Part shown: positions 23,727 to 31,586 of the stretch, piece by piece
How positions within the stretch are numbered: the first letter of the stretch is position 1
Layout: each line of letters starts with the position of its first letter
From: JAJTFA01 sp051715425
GTDB lineage: Bacteria > Bacteroidota > Bacteroidia > UKL13-3
Reading direction: 5' to 3'
DNA length: 64,000 bases
Assembly: GCA_051715425.1 (NCBI GenBank)
Contig: JBPXJS010000045.1
Coordinates: forward strand, 1 to 64,000
Position numbers and translations under genes: made by a program
The notes under the pieces: generated by a model
Told to the model about the DNA's origin: nothing
The model's database searches: none
What the model saw: only the letters and a program-made list of their open reading frames with translations

Positions 23727-25274
23727 TTATTTAAGCAATATTTCTCCCTCATTTTCCTGCTCCGGAATACCCCATGTATCAGAATATTTTCTTGCGGTGA
23801 TATAATATTTCCCATCCTTTTTTGATTTATATAATGAGTCAATTATTGTAGGGTAGTCAGGAGTTTTGACAATTCCCTCTTTAACGACTTTCCCTTCATC
23901 ATTAACAATAATAAAAGCTAAAGAAGTTGGGTTTCTAATATCTCTCAGCTTATACTCATGGTTGTTGTTTAAATTATCAATGTCCGTATTGAATAATAAA
24001 TAGGTGTGATTATTTTCAAATATAGAACCGACAGAAGCAAATCTCATAAATAAATCACCAGAACTGGATTGATGTTTTGAAACAACATTATCCCAAACCA
24101 AACCTACAGTTAAATCAATTTTCAAAAGGATGATGGCTCCAAAAGAATATATTGTTGAGTTCTGTGATGGCATATTTCCAGAGCTAAGTGAGCTAACATT
24201 TTGCTCTTCTATTAAAATAGTAAGGGTGCCATCATTATTTGTAGCAATATCAATAATTTCCACATTTGGCTTCCTGTTCTTTTCAACCTGTTTTAGAGGC
24301 ATAATCTTTTGCAATAATTCGTTTGAAAAAGGAATTCGTTGAGACCTGCTTTCCTTCAGGGTTTCTAAGCTGTATTCGATGCTCAACAGCCCTTCCATTC
24401 CCCAATTTTTCTCTCTAAGATTTGAGTATAATTGGGTTACATAAATTGTGTTTTGTTTAGGGTTAATTGAAATTTGACTCTCAGTTATGTATTTTGATTC
24501 TCCGTAATTAACCTGTTGTATAACTGGTTGGTTACTAATCTTGTCATACTTGCACAGTTTATATGAAACACTATCTCTCTTTCCTACTTTTATTAAGGAT
24601 ATCAGGTTTTGTTCGTTCTCGGTTAATGTTTCAAATTTAACCCCTTTAAAAATTTCTCCTTTTTCTATTGGAAATAGAACCTCCCAATCCAGTTTCAAGT
24701 CAGGATTAATAAGTGCGAAACGAATAGCGTTTGGTTTGTAAGGCTTAAGATCATAAAATTCCTGGTAATAAGCCATAATTTTATCTCCATATTTTTTTAA
24801 CATAAACCTGCAAAACCTGGTTTCGATTCCCGTAAAAGGATTACTGGTAATATATACCGGCTCGTTTTCCGGTTGAATGTTCTCGTTAAATCCCTGAGCA
24901 AAAAGTTTAATTTTTTTCTCAGCTCTATCAAGAGTAAAAAAGAATATGACTAATTGCTTATTTATAAAGTGCGCGTCTACATATTCTGCTTTTTGGGTTT
25001 TTAAGTATTTAGAAAGGTCATAAGTTTCTTTTTCGGTTTCATATTTTTTGTTTGTCTTCACAATAGTATATGTGAAACTAAAAGTCCCTTTTATTTCTAG
25101 CTCTACTCTAGAGGATTTGTCTTCATAAATTGCAGTATTCAGATTTCGGGCCTTTATTTCTTCTTTACTAATATCAGGTCCCCAGTTGATAGATAAGTCT
25201 TGAGCAAATGCATGTGTACTGCAATAAACCTGGAATATGCATGAAAAGATGATTAAACTATATTTGTTTTTCAT
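23727..25274 (-). CDS. Secreted protein of unknown function, 515 residues
   Basis: The protein starts MKNKYSLIIFSCIFQVYCSTHAFAQ, a signal peptide. The rest is beta-rich with strand-turn patterns (for example FGAIILLKIDLTVGLVWDNVV), which might form a propeller, but no family was recognised and no T9SS tail is present. The DNA is more AT-rich and uses more ATA/AAA/TTA codons than the flanking cytochrome gene, suggesting more recent acquisition. It converges with the cytochrome gene with a 39-bp gap and no clear terminator between them. It appears to be a single-gene unit. Confidence 0.75.
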   Translation of the reverse strand: MKNKYSLIIFSCIFQVYCSTHAFAQDLSINWGPDISKEEIKARNLNTAIYEDKSSRVELEIKGTFSFTYTIVKTNKKYETEKETYDLSKYLKTQKAEYVDAHFINKQLVIFFFTLDRAEKKIKLFAQGFNENIQPENEPVYITSNPFTGIETRFCRFMLKKYGDKIMAYYQEFYDLKPYKPNAIRFALINPDLKLDWEVLFPIEKGEIFKGVKFETLTENEQNLISLIKVGKRDSVSYKLCKYDKISNQPVIQQVNYGESKYITESQISINPKQNTIYVTQLYSNLREKNWGMEGLLSIEYSLETLKESRSQRIPFSNELLQKIMPLKQVEKNRKPNVEIIDIATNNDGTLTILIEEQNVSSLSSGNMPSQNSTIYSFGAIILLKIDLTVGLVWDNVVSKHQSSSGDLFMRFASVGSIFENNHTYLLFNTDIDNLNNNHEYKLRDIRNPTSLAFIIVNDEGKVVKEGIVKTPDYPTIIDSLYKSKKDGKYYITARKYSDTWGIPEQENEGEILLK

Positions 25275-25553
25275 AATTTAGAAATAATGGGTTATTGCGA
25301 ATCTAAATGAAACAAGTAAAATAGCAATGCTCTTTTTCAGATCGTTGCATCATAAAACAGGAATTGGTTAAGAGATTGTTGATATTAGAGATAAGACTAC
25401 AGCCTATCTGTAGTGTGGGCAGTATTTAAGATTTCATAGACGCAAAAAAATGCTCATCTGATATATTATTAATAGAGCAGATCGTTGGATGTTTTTTCAT
25501 TACAGGATTCAAAAATTGCTTATATTTCCTCTTATAAACCTTTTTTACACACC

Positions 25554-26132
25554 ATGTTTGAATCCATTTACAGGTATGTCAATCATTTTATCAGCCTCAC
25601 GAATAAAGAAAAAGCCATTTTTGAGAGTGTTTTTACTTTCCGGCAGGTACCTAAAAACTTTGTGCTTATTGAAGAGGGTAAAGTAGCTAACGAGTTGTTC
25701 TTTATCAATAAGGGATTGCTGCGTCTGTATTATACCAAGGATGGGGACGATATTACCGGTTTTATTTTCAGGGAGGGGCTTTTTGCCGGCAGCTACGACA
25801 GTTTTTTAAGACGAAGCCCCGGAATACAAACCCTTGAAACCCTCGAAGATTGCGACCTGCTTGCCATTACAGCCGACCATATGGAGCAGTTATATGCCGA
25901 GATTCCCAAGATGAATATCCTTACCCGCAAAATTGCAGAGCAACGGTTTATCAATGCCCAAATGATTCTTTCTTCCTTTATACTGGATAGTCCCGAAGAA
26001 AGATACCGCAAATTTGAAGAGCAACACAAAGACCTCTTGCTGCGCGTACCCCAGCATATGATTGCCTCTTTCCTGGGCATTACTCCAGTATCATTAAGCC
26101 GCATCAGAAAAAGGATTGCGGAGGGAAATTAA
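25554..26132 (+). CDS. Crp/Fnr-family transcription regulator
   Basis: The 192-residue protein has a cyclic-nucleotide-binding-like beta barrel (about 10-125: VLIEEGKVANELFFINKGLLRLYYTKDG) and a C-terminal helix-turn-helix (VPQHMIASFLGITPVSLSRIRKRI). It lacks the Fnr cysteines, and the effector is unknown. The ATG at 25554 is preferred because MFESIYRYVNHFISLT is the usual start of Bacteroidota members; the upstream TTG would add 23 unlikely residues. The SRPBCC gene 71 bp downstream may be co-regulated. No Crp-like operator was identified with confidence. Confidence 0.88.
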   Translation: MFESIYRYVNHFISLTNKEKAIFESVFTFRQVPKNFVLIEEGKVANELFFINKGLLRLYYTKDGDDITGFIFREGLFAGSYDSFLRRSPGIQTLETLEDCDLLAITADHMEQLYAEIPKMNILTRKIAEQRFINAQMILSSFILDSPEERYRKFEEQHKDLLLRVPQHMIASFLGITPVSLSRIRKRIAEGN

Positions 26133-26173
26133 TTTCTTATCTTTTGTTAACGATGGGTGAACAAAGGTGACCG

Positions 26174-26181
26174 TAGTTTTG
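26174..26181 (+). promoter_or_regulatory. TAnnTTTG -7 box before the SRPBCC gene
   Basis: TAGTTTTG matches the -7 consensus and ends 22 bp before the ATG. The nearest upstream TTTG is about 27 bp away, rather far. Confidence 0.3.
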
Positions 26182-26203
26182 TACCATCAAAACAAAAACA
26201 ACC

Positions 26204-26638
26204 ATGACAAAAGAAATTAAAACCGAAATTGTAATTAATGCACCTGCTGAAAAAGTATGGCAAATCCTTACACAATTTAACTTGTACCATACCTGGAATC
26301 CGTTTATAATAAAGAGCGAAGGCCAGGCCATTGCCGGAACCCGCTTAACTAATACCATGCGCAATGGAGAAGGAACCATTACTTTTAAACCGGTTATACT
26401 TGATGTAAAAACAGGAAAATCATTTAGCTGGATGGGTAGTTTATGGTTTAAAGGCCTATTTGACGGGAACCATTATTTCGAAATAGAAGAGATCTCGGCC
26501 ACACAGGTAAACCTTAAACACGGTGAAAAATTCTCGGGCATATTATCCGGTATGATATTGAAAAAAATAGGGGAGCAAACCCGCAACAATTTTGTATTGA
26601 TGAATCAGGCGCTGAAAGCTACGGCTGAAGCTAAATAA
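26204..26638 (+). CDS. SRPBCC-family (START/AHSA1-like) protein
   Basis: The 144-residue protein has the N-terminal signature KTEIVINAPAEKVWQILTQF and the WNPFIIKSEG segment of SRPBCC (Bet v1-like) ligand-binding proteins, then GEGTITFKPVILDV and a long C-terminal helix. It has no signal peptide. The fold holds a hydrophobic cavity for a small lipid-like ligand; the ligand is unknown. It follows a Crp/Fnr gene in the same direction, which may control it. Confidence 0.85.
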   Translation: MTKEIKTEIVINAPAEKVWQILTQFNLYHTWNPFIIKSEGQAIAGTRLTNTMRNGEGTITFKPVILDVKTGKSFSWMGSLWFKGLFDGNHYFEIEEISATQVNLKHGEKFSGILSGMILKKIGEQTRNNFVLMNQALKATAEAK

Positions 26639-26695
26639 TCAATTAATAAACATGATGAGCAATAAATGGCCGGCACATTTTCCGGTAACACAAAT

Positions 26696-26882
26696 AAGTT
26701 CACAGTTAGAAGTTAAGAAGTTCGAAGTTGGGTATTCATCTACACATCTTCACATTTTCACATTTGCACATCATTCTCCTTGCGTCTTTGCGGTGGTTTA
26801 AGTTCACAGTTAGTAGTTAAGAAGTTCGAAGTGGGGATTCATCTACACATCTACACATCTTCACATTTTCAAATTTGCACAT
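26696..26882. repeat. Two-copy intergenic repeat (AAGTTCACAGTTAG...TTTGCACAT)
   Basis: Copy A at about 26696-26772 and copy B at about 26800-26882 share AAGTTCACAGTTAG, AGTTAAGAAGTTCGAAGT, ATTCATCTACACATCT and TTCACATTTTCA. Copy B has an extra CTACACAT unit. The spacer contains CCTTGCGTCTTTGCGG. The GAAGTTCGAAGTT part is the reverse complement of the sufB-sufC gap repeats. Confidence 0.75.
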
Positions 26883-27011
26883 TGTATGAAGTACCCGTTT
26901 TAGTTCGCTACGGTTGAGTTATTAGTAGAGTAGTAAACTGCAAAAAAGTGAGGTATTGAACACCCTACCCCCCTTCGCTTTTTCAACCCATATTAGGCAC
27001 ATGTTCATTCA

Positions 27012-27061
27012 TTCAACATATCCTAATAATATGTTGAAATTGTTCGATTGTTTCAACATAT
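27012..27061. repeat. Three-arm inverted repeat TTCAACATAT / ATATGTTGAA / TTCAACATAT
   Basis: Perfect 10-bp arms lie at 27012-27021, 27029-27038 and 27052-27061, with the middle arm inverted relative to the other two. The middle arm can pair with either neighbour, giving two alternative hairpins or a set of protein-binding half-sites. Confidence 0.7.
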
Positions 27062-27436
27062 AAGTCCAATATGCTCAATTAATCTGCCTGTTTATGGAGC
27101 ATAAATTACCTTTAGCATTTTGACCAGGCGGATGTATTTTTTGTGTGATAGATTGGATTGAAAATGGCAATGCGAGTTTCAAGTTTTATCAGGGTCATTT
27201 GAAACATGAATGTTGGGCTACTGCCAAATAGCCTTATCTTTTATTATACTAGCAAAAGTGAAACATGTGAAGTCGGAATTTATGAATAGAGGGCAGATAT
27301 TGATGAGGGAAGGGATGCCGATCTTTATAAACCGCAAGTTTCGCGCTTATTTGAGAATAGTAAATTAAACTGTCAATTGAATCTTAGGATTGGCAGCTTT
27401 ATCTTGAAATTTATAATAATTTGCTTATCAAATACC

Positions 27437-27444
27437 TATGTTTG
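27437..27444 (+). promoter_or_regulatory. TAnnTTTG -7 box before the KAP NTPase gene
   Basis: TATGTTTG ends 21 bp before the ATG at 27466. A TTTG at 27420-27423 is closer than a normal -33 element. The position argues for the ATG start rather than the upstream TTG. Confidence 0.3.
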
Positions 27445-27465
27445 TCAAAAGCTAATTCTAAGGCC

Positions 27466-30400
27466 ATGAAAAACGGGATAGACTTTGAGTTTATAACAGA
27501 AAAGCCACACATAGAAAATGAAAACGATCCACTTGAGTTTGGTTTCAAAAATGTCTGTGCTTCACTCTGTCAAATTATAAAAAAAGCACCTTCCCCTTTC
27601 ACAATTGGTCTTATCGGTAAATGGGGTAGTGGTAAAAGCACATTGTTGGAAAATCTAGCTGTGGAGCTTGGTAAAGAAACAATTCCTGTATTCAATTTTG
27701 ACGTTTGGAAACACAAAGACGACAGCTTGAGAAGGACATTCCTTAAAGAGTTACATGAGTTCCTATGCGCACCTCATTTTAAAGATATTTATACAAAAAA
27801 AGAACTCTCAAAACAGGTTTATGCTAGCACTAAGAACTCTAATGATGTTGTAAGCTTCTTGAAAGAAAAATGGGGACAGCATCTGTTGGCAATAGCGATA
27901 ATAACGACTGTTATTGTTGTTGTTTCGGGTTTAATCCACTGGCTATTTGGCTTAATTGGTATTGATATTTTGCCTGTTCTAAAAACCTTGTTGAGTGCAA
28001 TAACAGGAATAGTAACTGTTAGCGTTTTTGTGAAGTATATAGACCAGTTTATTAAAACTGAGAAAAAAGAGGAAGTCAAGGAAAGATATATAGATCCTCA
28101 TCAATTTGAAGATGAATTTAAAGATATTATTAAAAGCATTAAATCAAAGAGGCTTATCATTTCTTTTGATAATATAGATAGAATTCAAGGAGGCGATGTT
28201 ATCTCTGTAATTACTACGATAAAAACCTTTCTAGAGCCGATCCGCAAAGAAAATTATAACGCTTCTGTAGTATTTATTATTCCTTGTGATCATGAAGCCA
28301 TAAGGAAAGTTGTATCAGATAAACATACAAACGCGGATGAATTCTTAAGAAAAATATTTAATACTATTATTTGGTTACCTAATTTCCACACCGTTGAATT
28401 AGAGAGTTATGCTAGAAAACTTTTGATAAAAACAAAAGTGAGGAGTTTTGATAATCCTGATATAGCTGAAATAATTATAAAGACATATAGAGAAAATCCA
28501 AGACAAGTGGTTCAATTCATAAACACTCTATTGTCTCAATATTTGATACTTAAGACTAAAGAAGACAGTAATGAGTTTGGTGGAAATTTCCATGTTGATG
28601 AAAATGTACAGATGCTTGTGAAGTTTATTTCATTGCGTCAGCGGTTTCCTTTGGTAATGAGCTTTATCGAGTCTGAAAGAATTTACAGGACAGATGTTAA
28701 TTTGGAGAATTTAGGATTTAAGCATAAGCCGATCTTGCCTCGTTTTAACTTGTTTGTCAAAGATGAATTAAATGGGATAAATGACGAAATCTTGCCGTTG
28801 CTTTTTACATTAAAGTATTCTGAGCAAGAAAAGTCAATGCCAGGAATAAGTGTGTTATTTGATCTTTTGGAGCGAAATGAAATTGACAAAGCAACCTCTC
28901 TGTTCAAAGAAATAGTAAAAGAAGATCAATTGGCCTCATTCGATGATCTTATTGGAGAACGAATAATTTCAAATAAAATTAAGAACAACGAAGCTCGTAC
29001 TGCGATTCTCGCAAATTCACTTATTGAAGTACTACTAAATGATGAGGAGATAATAGTGGCTACCAATACCTACAAACTGATTATACAATGTTTATCAAAA
29101 TTTAGAAATCAAAATTTTTATTCTGCTATCAATGCTGCGAAGACTTGGGAATTCATACAATCGCACGGGAACAATGAAGATGTTGATTATCCATTGACAC
29201 AGTGGATGGGTTTAATAAATTCATATGTGTCGGATGATTCAAATAAAGTCACGAAAAACGACCTTGATAAAATTGCCGTAGAAGTTCTACAAATTGCTAC
29301 TGAAGCATTTCTACATATAAAAACAATGAGTATAATTGCCGAGGTGAAAAGATTTGCTGAAAACTATATCAGTAAATATGCTCCTCCATATTCAACAATA
29401 CAGCCATTAACAGCTAATAAAGACAATAGAGATCGTTATCTGAGCGACTATTTTGTAAGAAATCTTATTGAAAAAGTCAGTATTGAAGATTTTATTGACG
29501 ATGAATACGAAAGCCTTAGACCATTTAATATTCTATATTTTGTTTCGACCAATTATATCCAAAACTATAAAGACGATTTATTCGTTAGACTGAAACAGGT
29601 TTCAGAAAGCATAGAGCCACAAAGTCAACAGTTTCCCGCCTTAAATGAAGTTTATCATATCAAACTGGCAAAGTTCTTCGCAGTTCATAACCATCTTATC
29701 GGCAGTTCGACTGAAAAAATAACGGAGATTATTCATAATGCTGATCGTTTATATGATACTGAGAACCGCGAAGAGAACCGAGGAATTATCAACTTTTATT
29801 TAACAGTTTTTAATCAATATACTGGAGACTATAAAACACGTATGTCGGACGCCATAAGCCATTATTTTGAGGATGCTAACTATGAAAAGTTGACTAAATC
29901 TATAAGTGATTGGGATTACTTTGATTATTCAGAAGTGTTTCTTATAATGTTGAAAAACAGGCAGTTTAATAATGAAGTTGTATTGAGTTTTGTGTTTGGT
30001 AATGCCGCAGCAGAAACTAAGATTTTATGGATTACAACATTGCTGCCTATTCTTAACAAGTATGGTATTGACTTAATTGAAAGAAGTTTAGAGCTGCTTT
30101 CAAATGAAAGTGTAGTAGGTGCCTTAATAGCATACCTTCACTCAAGCAGTGATATGTCAATGAACAGAAGAGCATTTAGAGTTCTTGAACACGTTGAAAC
30201 TTATTCAGATAAAACGAGTGAAGAAGTACTAGCGCTATTTCAAAAATGGCTTTTTAATGCAACAGATGGAGAAAGACGAAAAATTGTGCGAGAGTTCGTA
30301 TTGTTTACTAAGACAAAAGAGCCTCTTGTCTTAGAAAAGCTCTGCTCTATAATCGTTCAACATGAGAAACCATTATCTCTTGCTTGTTTGAATATTTTGT

Positions 30401-30831
30401 TAGACCATAAAGATAGTATAACCAAAGAACAACAAGTAGATTTAATAGAATACTCTTTTGACAGGCTAGTTAATTCAGAGGACTTTAATGAAATAAGACT
30501 GTTATACGAAATTATAGAAAGTCAAGATGTTAATTTCGGGAAAGAAAAGCGGTTAAATGATCGATTAGAATCATTGGAAGCAAATTTGTTGAAATTTGAA
30601 GGAAGCATTAAAGATGAACATCTTCACATGCTTATCTCATTGAAGTCCGAAGACCCAATTATTAAAAAACTACAGTCAAAATTAATTAAAGCTCATAAAA
30701 ACATCTTTTTAACAAGTACAGAACGAATTCGTGATCTGCAATCAGGTATGCGAACCGTTTCCCTTGACCATGGTTATTTAATTGGCATTTCAAGCACGTT
30801 CCCAGAATTCAGAGAAGCAAGTTCTTATTGA
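27466..30831 (+). CDS. KAP-family P-loop NTPase, 1121 residues
   Basis: KAP features are clear: Walker A GKWGSGKST (residues 51-59), FNFDVWKH shortly after, two adjacent membrane helices inserted in the NTPase domain (about 139-162 and 168-191), and Walker B RLIISFDNIDRI (about 229-240). The remaining about 700 residues are helical with no recognised domain. KAP proteins are membrane-associated NTPases; PifA of the F plasmid, which excludes phage T7, belongs here, so a defence role is possible but unproven. The start at ATG 27466 gives MKNGIDFEF. The gene is visibly AT-rich compared with its neighbours. A TGA ends it, and the same frame then continues open for 125 further codons. Confidence 0.85.
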   Translation: MKNGIDFEFITEKPHIENENDPLEFGFKNVCASLCQIIKKAPSPFTIGLIGKWGSGKSTLLENLAVELGKETIPVFNFDVWKHKDDSLRRTFLKELHEFLCAPHFKDIYTKKELSKQVYASTKNSNDVVSFLKEKWGQHLLAIAIITTVIVVVSGLIHWLFGLIGIDILPVLKTLLSAITGIVTVSVFVKYIDQFIKTEKKEEVKERYIDPHQFEDEFKDIIKSIKSKRLIISFDNIDRIQGGDVISVITTIKTFLEPIRKENYNASVVFIIPCDHEAIRKVVSDKHTNADEFLRKIFNTIIWLPNFHTVELESYARKLLIKTKVRSFDNPDIAEIIIKTYRENPRQVVQFINTLLSQYLILKTKEDSNEFGGNFHVDENVQMLVKFISLRQRFPLVMSFIESERIYRTDVNLENLGFKHKPILPRFNLFVKDELNGINDEILPLLFTLKYSEQEKSMPGISVLFDLLERNEIDKATSLFKEIVKEDQLASFDDLIGERIISNKIKNNEARTAILANSLIEVLLNDEEIIVATNTYKLIIQCLSKFRNQNFYSAINAAKTWEFIQSHGNNEDVDYPLTQWMGLINSYVSDDSNKVTKNDLDKIAVEVLQIATEAFLHIKTMSIIAEVKRFAENYISKYAPPYSTIQPLTANKDNRDRYLSDYFVRNLIEKVSIEDFIDDEYESLRPFNILYFVSTNYIQNYKDDLFVRLKQVSESIEPQSQQFPALNEVYHIKLAKFFAVHNHLIGSSTEKITEIIHNADRLYDTENREENRGIINFYLTVFNQYTGDYKTRMSDAISHYFEDANYEKLTKSISDWDYFDYSEVFLIMLKNRQFNNEVVLSFVFGNAAAETKILWITTLLPILNKYGIDLIERSLELLSNESVVGALIAYLHSSSDMSMNRRAFRVLEHVETYSDKTSEEVLALFQKWLFNATDGERRKIVREFVLFTKTKEPLVLEKLCSIIVQHEKPLSLACLNILLDHKDSITKEQQVDLIEYSFDRLVNSEDFNEIRLLYEIIESQDVNFGKEKRLNDRLESLEANLLKFEGSIKDEHLHMLISLKSEDPIIKKLQSKLIKAHKNIFLTSTERIRDLQSGMRTVSLDHGYLIGISSTFPEFREASSY

Positions 30832-30846
30832 ATATCGAAGAGGCTA

Positions 30847-31209
30847 ATGCTTTCTGATGAGGAAAGTATAAACGGGGGAGAATATGTGTTAGGATATTCT
30901 TTCAAACTTCCTATTTCCGAAAGCCATATATCGTCTGCTAAAATTCGGTTTCTTATAGATGATAAAATTCAAGTTGTTTTAAATGAAACCAAGTTATCAG
31001 AGATTCTTGACAATAATCAAAATCAAGTCAGGGAACTAGATTTAACCAAATCTTTAAAACAAGGTATTAATGACTTTAGGTTCCTAATACAAAATGCTTC
31101 ATTTGCACATCTTAATGTTGAAACGGAACCATTTTACTATTCAAATGAGAAATGGAACATGAATCCTTTTGGTATAATCTTCGTAATTGACATTCAAGTT
31201 AAAGGATAA
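30847..31209 (+). CDS. Small beta-sandwich protein, in frame with the KAP gene after one TGA
   Basis: The 120-residue ORF starts with ATG 15 bp after the KAP stop and lies in the same reading frame, with only the TGA at 30829-30831 between them. Its pattern (GYSFKLPIS, RFLIDDKIQVVLNETKL, LDLTKSLKQGINDFRFLIQN, NPFGIIFVIDIQ) resembles galactose-binding-like jelly-roll domains, where a 'DD..v.lN' strand and 'lk.G.N' turn recur. No family is assigned. It may be a separate coupled gene, or the severed C-terminal domain of the KAP protein. Confidence 0.6.
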   Translation: MLSDEESINGGEYVLGYSFKLPISESHISSAKIRFLIDDKIQVVLNETKLSEILDNNQNQVRELDLTKSLKQGINDFRFLIQNASFAHLNVETEPFYYSNEKWNMNPFGIIFVIDIQVKG

Positions 31210-31346
31210 AAGATTGTTTAATATAAAGAATAGAACATGGTTGTCGAAAGCAGGAATGATCAAAAACTTACATAGGTGTTTGTCAATCATTTTTATGGTT
31301 ATTGCAAAACAAAATGTACAATAAGAAACCCCACCCAAACCCCATA

Positions 31347-31378
31347 AAAAAAGCGACCTTGTTTAAAGTCGCTTTTTT
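31347..31378. terminator. Bidirectional hairpin terminator (KAP unit and tRNA-Lys)
   Basis: AAAAAAGCGAC pairs with GTCGCTTTTTT around a ten-base loop. It lies 5 bp from the 3' end of the minus-strand tRNA gene and can also end plus-strand transcripts from the KAP unit. Confidence 0.85.
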
Positions 31379-31382
31379 GTTG

Positions 31383-31455
31383 TGATTTCGCTGGGATTCG
31401 AACCCAGGACCCCTACATTAAAAGTGTAATGCTCTACCAGCTGAGCTACGAAATC
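31383..31455 (-). tRNA. tRNA-Lys (anticodon TTT)
   Basis: The reverse complement folds as a 73-nt tRNA: acceptor GATTTCG/CGAAATC with discriminator A, D-arm GCTCAGCTGGTAGAGC, anticodon loop CTTTTAA (anticodon TTT, lysine), and T-arm CTGGGTTCGAATCCCAG. The CCA end is not encoded. A terminator follows. Confidence 0.97.
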
Positions 31456-31586
31456 AATCCCTTCGTTTTTGTTAACGAGGCTGCAAAAATAAGGCGATAT
31501 TTTAATTTGGCAAACATGGGCTAATTTTTTTTTCGAAAATTATGCACATCCGTTTTTAATCAACCATTTAAAAATGGGTAACCGGC

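Larger units (their letters stand above)
26639..27465. other. 827-bp non-coding region
   Basis: No convincing gene was found. It holds the two-copy repeat (26696-26882), a triple TTCAACATAT inverted-repeat set (27012-27061) and a possible promoter at the right end. Short ORFs at 26652 and 27210 look accidental. The AT content rises toward the KAP gene. Confidence 0.7.

Noticed and set aside
25397..25413. CTACAG/CTGTAG inverted repeat upstream of the Crp/Fnr gene as its operator
   Set aside because: Only 6-bp arms with a 5-bp gap, expected by chance, and not similar to the Crp or Fnr consensus.
26652..26800. Short ORF starting MMSNKWPAHFPVTQ
   Set aside because: After about 15 residues it runs through the intergenic repeat and has no continuing family pattern; at most a tiny relic.
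27210..27368. 52-codon ORF upstream of the KAP gene (MLGYCQIALSF start)
   Set aside because: No ribosome-binding or promoter signal and no recognisable pattern; such lengths are expected by chance in this AT-rich gap.
31251..31322. Short ORF (MIKNLHRCLSIIF) between the KAP unit and tRNA-Lys
   Set aside because: About 23 codons only, no support; treated as non-coding.
27466..31455. att site duplication of the tRNA-Lys 3' end
   Set aside because: I looked for a copy of the T-arm/acceptor sequence (GGGATTCGAACCCAG type) in the left gap and saw none, and there is no integrase gene; island boundaries remain unproven.
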